A DNA stretch of 64,000 bases, from NCBI GenBank assembly GCA_964540965.1, contig CAZIOT010000002.1, positions 124,001 to 188,000 of the forward strand, read 5' to 3'. Below are positions 53,413 to 61,187 of this stretch, one piece after another. The translations under genes and the position numbers were made by a program. Position 1 is the stretch's first letter. Every line of letters starts with the position of its first letter. This stretch comes from JADYZU01 sp964540965 (GTDB lineage: Bacteria; Pseudomonadota; Alphaproteobacteria; Rhodobacterales; Rhodobacteraceae). The notes beneath the pieces were generated by a model. The model was not told where the DNA came from, did not search any database, and was given only the letters and a program-made list of their open reading frames with translations.

Positions 53413-54149
53413 ACCTCGCCCCCCGCAATGGCGATGGCCTGACCGTTGATCCCCTCGGACCCCGGCCCGCACAGCCACAGGGCGGCGGCGGTGACCTCGT
53501 CCGGACGGATCAGGCGTTTCTGCGGATTGGTGGCGGCCAGGGTGGCGCGGGCCTCTGCCTCGGACAGGCCGGTTCTCGCGGTGATGTTGGCCACCGAACG
53601 GTCGGTCATTTCGGTATCAAGGAAACCGGGGCACAGCGCGTTCGCCGTCACCGGCCGCTTCGCCACCTCTTGCGCGATGCCGCGGACCAGCCCGACAACC
53701 CCGTGCTTGGCCGCCACGTAGGGCGCGACATAGGCATAGCCCTTGAGCCCGGCGGTCGAGGCGACGGCGATCAGCCGGCCCCAGCCGGTCATCTGCCGCA
53801 GCCCTTCGCGAAAGGTCAGGAAGGTGCCGGTCAGGTTGACGGCCAGCATGGCGTGCCACTGGTCCAGCGTCGTCTTGCCAAAGGGCGCGCTTTCGGCCGC
53901 GCCGGCGTTGGCGACCACGATGTCGCAGGGCCCGGCGACGGAGAAGATCGCGGCCACCTGCGCCTCGTCGGTCACGTCGCCCGGCACGGGGCGGATGCCG
54001 GGGGCCAGCGCCGCCACACGGGCCAGCGGTTCCTGCCGCCGTCCGGTGATGACAACCTCGGCCCCCGCGGCGGCGAAACCAAGAGCAAGGTTTTCCCCCG
54101 CACCCGACCCGCCGCCGGTGACCAGCACCCGTTTGCCCGCCAGAGTCAT
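53409..54149 (-). CDS. Short-chain dehydrogenase of the anthranilyl-CoA operon
   Basis: 246-residue SDR with TGGGSGAGENLALGFA (cofactor), VANAG, Ser and YVAAKHGVVG. It probably oxidises or reduces a hydroxy/oxo group of the alicyclic CoA ester generated by the bifunctional enzyme. It overlaps that gene by ATGA upstream and the MarR gene by ATGA downstream, so translation is coupled. Confidence 0.92.
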   Translation of the reverse strand: MTLAGKRVLVTGGGSGAGENLALGFAAAGAEVVITGRRQEPLARVAALAPGIRPVPGDVTDEAQVAAIFSVAGPCDIVVANAGAAESAPFGKTTLDQWHAMLAVNLTGTFLTFREGLRQMTGWGRLIAVASTAGLKGYAYVAPYVAAKHGVVGLVRGIAQEVAKRPVTANALCPGFLDTEMTDRSVANITARTGLSEAEARATLAATNPQKRLIRPDEVTAAALWLCGPGSEGINGQAIAIAGGEV

Positions 54150-56434
54150 ACCCGGATCTGCTCCTGCTGCTTTTCCCGCAGGCGGAAGGCAAGGTCGCGG
54201 CCGCCCTTGTAGGGGGCGGGCCAGACGCTTGCCGTGTCGCCCTGCGCCACCGCAGAATGCAACGTCCAGTAGGGATCGGCCAGATGGGCGCGGGCAAGGC
54301 AGACCAGATCGGCGCGGCCGGCCATCAGGATTCCGTTGACCTGATCGAAATCGCTGATGTTGCCCACCGTCATCGTGGCGATGCCGGTTTCGTTGCGGAT
54401 GCGGTCGCTGAACGGGGTCTGGAACATCCGGCCATAGATCGGCCGCTCCGCCGGGTCGGTCTGGCCTGATGACACGTCGATGATGTCGGCACCGGCATCG
54501 TGGAACGCCCGGGCGATCTGCACCGCATCCTCGGGGGTGACGCCGCCGTCGATCCAGTCGTTCGCGGAAATCCGCACCGACATCGGCTTGTGCGCCGGCC
54601 AGACCGCGCGCATGGCGGCAAACACCTCGAGCGGCCAGCGCATCCGGTTTTCCAGCGACCCGCCGTAACGGTCGGTCCGCTTGTTCGTGACCGGGCTGAT
54701 GAAGCTGGCGATCAGATAGCCGTGGGCGGCGTGCAGTTCGATCATGTCGGCGCCGATGCGGTCGGCCATCTGTGCCGCGGCGACGAATTGCGCCTTGACC
54801 GTATCAAGATCGGCCTGATCCATCGCCTTCGGCGTCTGGCTGGCGGGTTTGTAGGGGATGGCGCTGGCGCTGACGATGGGCCAGTTGCCGGTGGCCAGCG
54901 GCGCGTCGATACCGCCGCCTTCCCACGGCACACAGGTGCTGGCCTTGCGGCCGGCATGGCCGATCTGCATGCAGAATTTCGCCGTCGTCTCGGCATGGAT
55001 GAATTCGGCCAGCCGTTTCCACGCCGCTTCCTGTTCGGGGGTATAAAGCCCCGGACAGCCGGGGGTGATGCGCCCTTCGGGCGAGACGCAGGTCATTTCG
55101 GTATAGACCAGCCCGGCACCGCCCTTGGCCCGTTCGGCGTAGTGGACGAAATGCCAGTCGGTCGGAACGCCGTCCACCGCCTTGTATTGCGCCATCGGCG
55201 ACAGGACGACGCGGTTCTTCAGCTCCATCCCGCGCAGGCGGAACGGGGCGAACATCGGGCGGCGGCCCTTTTGCCCGCCCGCCTGTTCCTGAAACCAGTC
55301 CTCGGCCTGCGACAACCAGTCGGGGTCGCGCAGGCGCAGGTTTTCGTGCGAAATCCGCTGCGACCGGGTCAGCAGGGAATAGGCGAACTGCTGCGGCGGC
55401 AGGTCGAGATAGCGTTCGACCTGCTCGAACCACTCAAGCGAGTTGCGCGCCGCCGATTGCAGGCGCAGCACCTCGACCCGGCGTTCGGCCTGATAGCGGT
55501 CGAACGCCTGTTCCATGGTCGGTTCGGAATGCAGGTAGTCGGCCAGCGCAATGGCGCTGTCGAACGCCAGCCGCGACCCCGAACCGATGGAATAATGCCC
55601 CGTCGCGGCGGCATCGCCCATCAGCACGACATTGCCGTCATACCATTTCTCGCAGAGCACGCGGGGGAACTGCATCCACACCGCCGACCCGCGCAGATGC
55701 GCGGCATTGGACATGAGGTCGTGGCCGCCCAGATGCTTTTCGAACACCCTCTGACAGGTGGCGACGGTTTCCTCCTTGGTCATGTCGGCGAAACCGAAGC
55801 GGTCCCAGGTCTCGGGCATGCAGTCGACGATGAAGGTCGCGGTATTGTCGTCGAACTGGTAGACATGCGCCCACATCCAGCCGTGTTCGGTTTTCTCGAA
55901 GATGAAGGTGAAGGCGTCGTCGAATTTCTGATGCGTGCCCAGCCAGATGAATTTCACCAGCCGCTGGTCGATGTCGGGCTTGAACACACCGGCATATTCC
56001 TTGCGGACAAGGCTGTTGATCCCGTCCGAGGCGACGACAAGGTCGTAGTCCTTGCGATAGTCTTCGGCCGACCTGAACTCGGTCTCGAACCGCATGTCCA
56101 CGCCCAGCTCGCGCGCGCGGGCCTGCAGCAGGACCAGCATCTGCTTGCGCCCGATTCCGGCAAAGCCATGCCCGCCCGACACGGTGCGCCGTCCGTCATG
56201 GACCACGGCGATGTCGTCCCAATAGACGAAATTGCTGCGGATCGCCTCGGTCGAGACGGGGTCGTTCCTCTGCATCCGTCCCAGCGCGTCGTCCGACAGC
56301 ACCACCCCCCAGCCGAAGGTGTCATTGGCGCGGTTGCGTTCCAGCACGGTGACCTGATGCGCCGGGTCGCGCAGCTTCATCGAGATGGCAAAGTAGAGGC
56401 CCGCAGGGCCACCGCCGAGGCAGAGGATTTTCAT
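54146..56434 (-). CDS. 2-aminobenzoyl-CoA monooxygenase/reductase (bifunctional)
   Basis: 762-residue fusion. Residues 1 to about 380 are a flavoprotein monooxygenase (LCLGGGPAGLYFAISMKLRD; GDAAATGHYSIGSG FAD motif). Residues about 395-762 are an Old Yellow Enzyme-type NADH:flavin oxidoreductase (FAPFRLRGMELKNRVVLSPM, HFVHYAERAKGGAGLVYTEM, QIGHAGRKAS). This architecture is that of Azoarcus 2-aminobenzoyl-CoA monooxygenase/reductase, which hydroxylates and then reduces the ring. Salicylyl-CoA 5-hydroxylase-type use is the alternative. Start at 56434, where the Rossmann fold begins, with GGGAG 9 bases upstream. Head of the leftward operon. Confidence 0.92.
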   Translation of the reverse strand: MKILCLGGGPAGLYFAISMKLRDPAHQVTVLERNRANDTFGWGVVLSDDALGRMQRNDPVSTEAIRSNFVYWDDIAVVHDGRRTVSGGHGFAGIGRKQMLVLLQARARELGVDMRFETEFRSAEDYRKDYDLVVASDGINSLVRKEYAGVFKPDIDQRLVKFIWLGTHQKFDDAFTFIFEKTEHGWMWAHVYQFDDNTATFIVDCMPETWDRFGFADMTKEETVATCQRVFEKHLGGHDLMSNAAHLRGSAVWMQFPRVLCEKWYDGNVVLMGDAAATGHYSIGSGSRLAFDSAIALADYLHSEPTMEQAFDRYQAERRVEVLRLQSAARNSLEWFEQVERYLDLPPQQFAYSLLTRSQRISHENLRLRDPDWLSQAEDWFQEQAGGQKGRRPMFAPFRLRGMELKNRVVLSPMAQYKAVDGVPTDWHFVHYAERAKGGAGLVYTEMTCVSPEGRITPGCPGLYTPEQEAAWKRLAEFIHAETTAKFCMQIGHAGRKASTCVPWEGGGIDAPLATGNWPIVSASAIPYKPASQTPKAMDQADLDTVKAQFVAAAQMADRIGADMIELHAAHGYLIASFISPVTNKRTDRYGGSLENRMRWPLEVFAAMRAVWPAHKPMSVRISANDWIDGGVTPEDAVQIARAFHDAGADIIDVSSGQTDPAERPIYGRMFQTPFSDRIRNETGIATMTVGNISDFDQVNGILMAGRADLVCLARAHLADPYWTLHSAVAQGDTASVWPAPYKGGRDLAFRLREKQQEQIRV

Positions 56435-56482
56435 GTGACATGCTCCCTGTATGGGTGCAGTCTGCAACCGGAGCCGAAAAGT

Positions 56483-56509
56483 TTCAAGGTTGAATATTTT
56501 AGGCTTGAA
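56483..56509. promoter_or_regulatory. Divergent-promoter operator TTCAAGGTTGAA plus half site
   Basis: Inverted repeat TTCAAGGTTGAA (56483-56494; one non-palindromic centre base pair) followed after 9 bases by a further CTTGAA half site (56504-56509). It lies in the 98-bp gap between the divergent starts of the bifunctional enzyme (56434) and the hydratase (56533), so it can govern both transcripts. It matches the palindrome at 45926-45937. Confidence 0.6.
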
Positions 56510-56532
56510 AAGAATCTTGGGGACGGCATCCT

Positions 56533-57294
56533 GTGGCCATGGAACATCTGATCATCACCGACGAAGGTGGTTGGCACCGTGTCGTGCTGAACCGGCCCGA
56601 GGCGCGGAATGCGCTGAACACCTTGATTCTGGGGGATCTTGCGGCAGTACTGACGCGGCTTGGCGCCGATGCCGCCTGCCGGGCGGTGCTGATCCACGGT
56701 GCCGCGGGCGATTTCGCGGCCGGTGCCGACATCGGCGAGATCGAGCACAAGACAACGGCCGAGGGTGCGGCCGATCCGCGCAAGGGCCATTGGACGGCGA
56801 TCCGCGCCTTTGCCAAGCCGCTGGTGGCGGCGGTCGACGGCTTTGCGCTGGGCGGCGGGCTGGAACTGGCGCTGTTGGCTGATCTGCTGGTCGTCGGGCC
56901 CGCATCGCGGCTGGGCCTGCCCGAGACCAACCTTGGCCTTGTTCCCGGCGCCGGTGGCGGGCAGCGGCTGATGGCCCGGGTCGGTCCGGCCCGCGCGGCC
57001 CGTCTGGTGCTGCTGGGCGAGGTCATCGACGGGCCGACCGCCGCCGGTTGGGGCCTTGCCTCGCATCTGGCCGACGATCCGCTGGCCGAGGGCGCGGCGC
57101 TGGCGGCAAAGCTGGCCAGGCGGGCGCCGCTGGCGCTTGCCGGTGCCAAGGCGGCGCTGGTCGCGGGGGCCGAGGCTGCGCTGGCCCTGACAGCGGAACG
57201 GGCCGCGTTCGAGGCATTGCTGGACAGCGCCGACAAGGCCGAAGGCATCGCCGCCTTCCGCGCCAAACGCAAACCGGAGTTCAGCGGCAAATGA
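56533..57294 (+). CDS. Enoyl-CoA hydratase (rightward operon)
   Basis: 253-residue crotonase-family enzyme with oxyanion segments GDFAAGADIGEIE and DGFALGGGLELALLADLL, and the catalytic Glu region LPETNLGLVPGAGGGQRL. It hydrates a 2-enoyl-CoA. GTG 56533 is taken as start because GGGGA is 9 bases upstream; ATG 56539, two codons later, is the alternative. Overlaps the next gene by ATGA. With the following two genes it forms a beta-oxidation module divergent from the anthranilyl-CoA operon. Confidence 0.94.
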   Translation: MAMEHLIITDEGGWHRVVLNRPEARNALNTLILGDLAAVLTRLGADAACRAVLIHGAAGDFAAGADIGEIEHKTTAEGAADPRKGHWTAIRAFAKPLVAAVDGFALGGGLELALLADLLVVGPASRLGLPETNLGLVPGAGGGQRLMARVGPARAARLVLLGEVIDGPTAAGWGLASHLADDPLAEGAALAAKLARRAPLALAGAKAALVAGAEAALALTAERAAFEALLDSADKAEGIAAFRAKRKPEFSGK

Positions 57295-58409
57295 CAACCG
57301 TCGCCGTCATCGGCCTTGGCACCATGGGCCTTGGCATCGCGCAGACCTATGCCGCCGCCGGCTTTACCGTCCTTGCCACCGACGCGCAGGGGGCCGCGCG
57401 CGACTCTGCCCGCGACCGGCTGGCCGCGACTTTGGAACCGCGCGTGCAGGCCGGCAAGATGACGCCCGAGGCGCGCGACGCGATCCTGTCGCGGCTGGTG
57501 GTGGTCGCGGGGCCAACGGACATGGCCGCCGCCGACCTGGCCATCGAGGCGGTAGTCGAGCGGCTGGACGTGAAACAGACCCTGTTTGGCACATTAGAGA
57601 CAGTTCTTGGCCCGAAAGCTGTGCTGGCGACCAACACCTCGTCGCTGTCGGTGACGGCCATGGCCGCGGGCCTGCGTCACCCCGAACGGCTGCTGGGCTT
57701 GCATTTCTTCAACCCGGCGCCGGTGATGAAACTGGTGGAACTGGTCGCCCATCCCGGCACCTCGGATGCCGCGCTGGCCAGTGCCCGCACCGTCACCGAA
57801 GCGGCCGGCAAGACCGTCATCGCTTGCCCCGACCGCCCGGGTTTCATCGTCAACCGCTGTGCCCGCCCGTTCTACGGCGAAGCCTTGGCGTTGATGGAGG
57901 AAGGCCGCGACCCGGCCGAAATCGACGCGGCGATGGTCGCCGCCGGTTATCGCCTTGGCCCCTTCGGCCTGATCGACCTGATCGGGGCCGACATCAACCT
58001 TGCCGCGACCGAGGGCCTCCATGCCGGCATGGACGGACATCCGCGCTACCACGTCTTCGACGCGCTCAAGCGGCAGGTGGCATCCGGTGCGCTGGGCCGC
58101 AAGACCGGCCGCGGCTTTGTCTTTCCGGGGGGTCCGGTGCCGCCGCCGGCTGACGCCGGCGCCATCGCCCTGCGCATCGAAGCGGCGCTGGTGAACGAAG
58201 CCGGCTGGCTGCTGTCCGAAGGCGGCACCACGCGCGCCGGCATCGACACCGCAATGACCCTTGGCCTGAACTATCCGCGCGGCCCCTTCGCCATCCTTGC
58301 TGCGCGCGGCCGGGAAATCCCCGCCACCCTTGCCGCGCTCGAGGCCAAGGCGCCGCCCGACTTGCGGGGCCGCTACCTGCCCGCCCCGGTCCTGAAGGAC
58401 ATGCCATGA
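57291..58409 (+). CDS. 3-hydroxyacyl-CoA dehydrogenase
   Basis: 372-residue NAD-dependent dehydrogenase. N-terminal Rossmann VIGLGTMGLGIAQTYAAAG, catalytic His in LGLHFFNPAPVMKLVE, then two C-terminal helical domains (RPGFIVNRCARPFYGEALALMEEG and a second short copy near residue 290-360). Oxidises 3-hydroxyacyl-CoA to 3-oxoacyl-CoA. PaaH/FadB-like without the hydratase domain. Overlaps both neighbours as ATGA, so the three beta-oxidation genes are translationally coupled. Confidence 0.95.
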   Translation: MTTVAVIGLGTMGLGIAQTYAAAGFTVLATDAQGAARDSARDRLAATLEPRVQAGKMTPEARDAILSRLVVVAGPTDMAAADLAIEAVVERLDVKQTLFGTLETVLGPKAVLATNTSSLSVTAMAAGLRHPERLLGLHFFNPAPVMKLVELVAHPGTSDAALASARTVTEAAGKTVIACPDRPGFIVNRCARPFYGEALALMEEGRDPAEIDAAMVAAGYRLGPFGLIDLIGADINLAATEGLHAGMDGHPRYHVFDALKRQVASGALGRKTGRGFVFPGGPVPPPADAGAIALRIEAALVNEAGWLLSEGGTTRAGIDTAMTLGLNYPRGPFAILAARGREIPATLAALEAKAPPDLRGRYLPAPVLKDMP

Positions 58410-59584
58410 CCCGCGACGTCTTCCTTTGCGCCATGCGGCGCACCCCCATCGGGCGCCACGGCGGAACCCTTGCCCCGGTGCGCCCCGACGACATGGCCCA
58501 GCATGTCATCGACGGCATCCTTGACCTGCACCCCGGCCTGACGGTGGACGAGGTGGTGTTCGGCTGCGCCAATCAGGCGGGCGAGGACAACCGCAACGTC
58601 GCCCGCATGGCGGTGCTGCTGTCGCGGCTGCCGGAAACCGTGCCGGCGCTGACGGTGAACAGGCTCTGCGCCTCGGGCCTTGACGCGGTGATCGCCGCCG
58701 CCCGCGCGGTGCGCGACGGGGCCGATGTGGTCATCGCCGGCGGCGTCGAGAGCATGAGCCGCGCGCCCTTTGTCCTGCCCAAGGCGGAAACACCCTTTTC
58801 GCGGGCCGCGGAAATCCACGACACCACCATCGGCTGGCGCTTTGTGAACCAGCGGATCGCAGAGGCCCATGGCATTGAATCGATGCCGGAAACCGCCGAG
58901 AACGTTGCCGCGGACCATGGCATTTCCCGTGCCGATCAGGACGGATACGCCCTGCGGTCGCAGGCCCGTTATGACGCGGGCTGGCATGCGGCCGATATTC
59001 TGCCGGTCACGATCCGGGGCCGCAAGGGCGACACGATCATCGACCGCGACGAACACCCGCGCGAAACCACACCTGACCGGCTTGCCGCGCTGCCGGCGCC
59101 GTTCCGCAAGGGCGGCACGGTCACCGCGGGCAATGCCGCCGGGATCAATGATGGCGCGGCGGCGGTGCTGGTCGCCTCGGCCGCCGCCATCGAACGGCAC
59201 GGGTTGTCGCCGCTTGCCCGGATCGGCCGGGCGGCCAGCGCCGGGGTGGCACCGCGGGTCATGGGTATCGGGCCGGTCGCCGCGGTGGAACGTCTGGTCG
59301 CCGCCGGCGGCAAGGCCCCCGCCGACCATGACGTGATCGAACTGAACGAGGCCTTTGCCGCGCAGGTGCTGGCCTGCACCCGCGCCTGGGGCCTGGCCGA
59401 CGACGACGCCCGCGTCAACGCCAGGGGCGGCGGCATCAGCATGGGTCACCCCCTTGGCATGTCGGGCGCCCGCATCGCCGGCACCGCCGCGCGGCGGCTG
59501 GCGGAAGGCGGCGGCCGGTCGGCGCTGGTCACGCTGTGCGTCGGCGTCGGCCAAGGCGTCGCGCTGGAGCTTTTCGCGGTCTGA
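58406..59584 (+). CDS. Acyl-CoA thiolase (PcaF/PaaJ-like)
   Basis: 392-residue thiolase. Nucleophile Cys in VNRLCASGLDAV, His in GGGISMGHPLGMSGARI, second Cys in TLCVGVGQG. The GHPLGMSGAR form is typical of 3-oxoadipyl-CoA thiolases that cleave dicarboxylyl-CoA. In this setting cleavage of 3-oxopimelyl-CoA to glutaryl-CoA plus acetyl-CoA would feed GcdH at 47141-48361 (inference). Last of the tightly coupled beta-oxidation genes. Confidence 0.95.
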   Translation: MTRDVFLCAMRRTPIGRHGGTLAPVRPDDMAQHVIDGILDLHPGLTVDEVVFGCANQAGEDNRNVARMAVLLSRLPETVPALTVNRLCASGLDAVIAAARAVRDGADVVIAGGVESMSRAPFVLPKAETPFSRAAEIHDTTIGWRFVNQRIAEAHGIESMPETAENVAADHGISRADQDGYALRSQARYDAGWHAADILPVTIRGRKGDTIIDRDEHPRETTPDRLAALPAPFRKGGTVTAGNAAGINDGAAAVLVASAAAIERHGLSPLARIGRAASAGVAPRVMGIGPVAAVERLVAAGGKAPADHDVIELNEAFAAQVLACTRAWGLADDDARVNARGGGISMGHPLGMSGARIAGTAARRLAEGGGRSALVTLCVGVGQGVALELFAV

Positions 59585-59856
59585 GTCATGCCCTTGACCA
59601 TGAAGCATAACGGGACCGGGCGCAGCGTCATGAATCTCGCCAAGGCAGATCGCCGGACCAACGGGGCGGTGCGGCTGTTCTGGGAACGGAGAGAGCGAAA
59701 ATGACTTCCGGTCTTCCACCGGGCCTTTGCCGCCGGCTGGCCGGGGCCAAGGTTCATCGGGGCCTTCACCTCGACGCGCGAAGGCCAGTAAGACAATTTC
59801 CGTCGCAGGGTTCCCGATCTGGAACCCGACCGCTTCTTTGATCTGGGATAGGGCCA
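59585..59856 (+). other. Gene-free stretch with possible decayed reading frame
   Basis: 272 bases between the thiolase and the flavin reductase. A frame from ATG 59588 codes for 37 residues to a TGA, then continues in the same frame with protein-like sequence (LPVFHRAFAAGWPGPRF) to a second stop and a third segment. This could be a gene remnant with in-frame stops or chance coding in GC-rich DNA. No promoter or strong hairpin recognised. Confidence 0.25.
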
Positions 59857-60375
59857 ATGACCGATCTGCGCGCTGCGTTTCTGGAAGGAATGAGCCGGGC
59901 CGCGACCTTTGTCGCGGTTGCCACCACCGATGGGCCGGCAGGGCGGTTCGGGGTGACGATCTCGTCGCTGACCTCGGTGTCGGCGGACGGCGACCAGCCC
60001 TCGCTTCTGGCCTGCATCCACCACCTGTCACCGGCGGCGGGCGCGATCCTGCGCAACCGCGCCTTCTGCGCCAATCTGCTGCACGAGGGGCAGGAGGATG
60101 TGGCGAACCTTTTCGCCGGGCGCGGCGGAGCGGACGGCCATGCCGACCGTTTCGCCCGCGCGAGCTGGGCGCCGGGGCCGCTGGGCCAGCCGGTGCTGGC
60201 CGGGGCCACCGCCACCTTCGAATGCCGCCTTGCGACCGCGCTGCTGTGGGAGACGCATCACATCATCGTCGGCCGGGTCGCCGACATCCGCCTGTCCGAG
60301 GATCCGGCGACGCTGCTTTACGGCCAGCGCGCCTATCGCCGCGCGGTGCATCTGCCGCCGCGGGACACCGACTGA
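59857..60375 (+). CDS. Flavin reductase family protein
   Basis: 172-residue flavin reductase-like protein (FVAVATTDGPAGRFGVTISSLTSVSADGDQPSLLACIHH). Residues about 8-165 form the split-barrel FMN-binding domain. It would provide reduced flavin to a monooxygenase. The bifunctional 2-aminobenzoyl-CoA enzyme does not need a separate reductase, so the partner is uncertain. It lies 272 bases after the thiolase and may be separately transcribed. Start ATG 59857 follows GGGATAGGG. Confidence 0.9.
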   Translation: MTDLRAAFLEGMSRAATFVAVATTDGPAGRFGVTISSLTSVSADGDQPSLLACIHHLSPAAGAILRNRAFCANLLHEGQEDVANLFAGRGGADGHADRFARASWAPGPLGQPVLAGATATFECRLATALLWETHHIIVGRVADIRLSEDPATLLYGQRAYRRAVHLPPRDTD

Positions 60376-60490
60376 CACGTCATCCGGGGGAGAGCGGCGC
60401 CGGGGCCACGCCACGGCCATGGCACCAAAGGCCACGGTCGCGCTGATGTCGCCTGGTCTGAGGGGCCGGGTGCTGGCGCCGCCGGGGCGG

Positions 60491-60625
60491 TCAGTTCGGC
60501 TTTGGTACCGGGATCCCCTGATACAGCCGGTCGTCGACGCGGATCACGATCCGGCCGTCATCCAACTGCTTCACGAGCAGGCCCTGAACCGACATGCAGC
60601 TGCCGATCTGGATGGTGCGCAGCAT
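60491..60625 (-). CDS. Conserved-looking 44-aa small protein
   Basis: 44-residue protein (begins MLRTIQIGSCMSVQGLLVK, ends VPKPN) with a compact beta-rich pattern GRIVIRVDDRLYQGIPV. Similar short proteins are familiar in Rhodobacteraceae, but I know no function. The ATG at 60625 has AGGGGGG 9 bases upstream; an ATG at 60634 is too close to that ribosome site. It stands alone between the flavin reductase (opposite strand) and mutT (same strand). Confidence 0.65.
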   Translation of the reverse strand: MLRTIQIGSCMSVQGLLVKQLDDGRIVIRVDDRLYQGIPVPKPN

Positions 60626-60723
60626 TCGAATCATCCCCCCTCATCGAGTGCTGCCCTACATTAGCGACTTTTCGGTTAACGGAACCCAAAAATCTGCCAC
60701 AATTTTGACATGATTGCGAACAG

Positions 60724-61122
60724 TCACAGCCAGTCGCGCAGCACCGGGATCAACGGCAGGTCGGCCGGCGGCATCGGATAGTTGCGCAGGTCGGCGGCGC
60801 GCACCCATTTCAGCACCTGACCCTCGCGCGGTTGCGGCGTGCCCTGCCAGCGGCGGCAGGCGAACAGCGGCATCAGCAGGTGGAAATCGTCATAGCTGTG
60901 GCTGGCGAAACTCAGCGGCGCAAGGCAGGAGGCATGGGTGTCGATGCCGATCTCCTCGTGCAACTCGCGGATCAGCGCGGCTTCGGGGGTCTCGCCCGCC
61001 TCGACCTTGCCGCCGGGAAATTCCCACAGGCCGGCGAGCGACTTGCCCGGCGGCCGCTGCGCCAGCAGCACCCGGCCGTCGACGTCGATCAGGGCCACGG
61101 CCGAGACAAGGATGATCTTCAT
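60724..61122 (-). CDS. mutT: MutT-type Nudix hydrolase (8-oxo-dGTP diphosphatase)
   Basis: 132-residue Nudix enzyme. The Nudix box is GKVEAGETPEAALIRELHEE followed by IG, with the Nudix glutamates intact. Preceding WEFPGGKV and trailing HSYDDFHLLMPLFAC are typical of MutT, which removes oxidised dGTP from the nucleotide pool. Located between argJ and the 44-aa gene, same strand as argJ; the 65-base gap to argJ carries two dyads. Confidence 0.93.
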   Translation of the reverse strand: MKIILVSAVALIDVDGRVLLAQRPPGKSLAGLWEFPGGKVEAGETPEAALIRELHEEIGIDTHASCLAPLSFASHSYDDFHLLMPLFACRRWQGTPQPREGQVLKWVRAADLRNYPMPPADLPLIPVLRDWL

Positions 61123-61130
61123 GCCGGGGC

Positions 61131-61180
61131 GCCAAAATTCGAGAATTTTGGCTGGGCAATCGAAATTCTAGAATCTCGAT
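61131..61180. repeat. Twin 22-bp dyads between argJ and mutT
   Basis: Dyad 1 (61131-61152): arms GCCAAAATTC / GAATTTTGGC around GA, perfect. Dyad 2 (61159-61180): arms ATCGAAATTCT / AGAATCTCGAT, one mismatch. They are 6 bases apart and share the AATTC/GAA(T) core. In this GC-rich window such AT-rich symmetric sequences are unusual. They lie 8-58 bases upstream of the mutT start and after the argJ stop: possible operator pair, terminator or a dispersed genomic motif. Confidence 0.6.
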
Positions 61181-61187
61181 CCAAGGG

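Noticed and set aside
54500..56551. 683-codon plus-strand frame over the bifunctional monooxygenase/reductase
   Set aside because: Antisense shadow of a clear two-domain flavoprotein.
60705..60710. TTGACA as a rightward promoter element
   Set aside because: The next genes to the right (mutT, argJ) are on the minus strand and no suitable -10 follows, so it would drive only antisense RNA.
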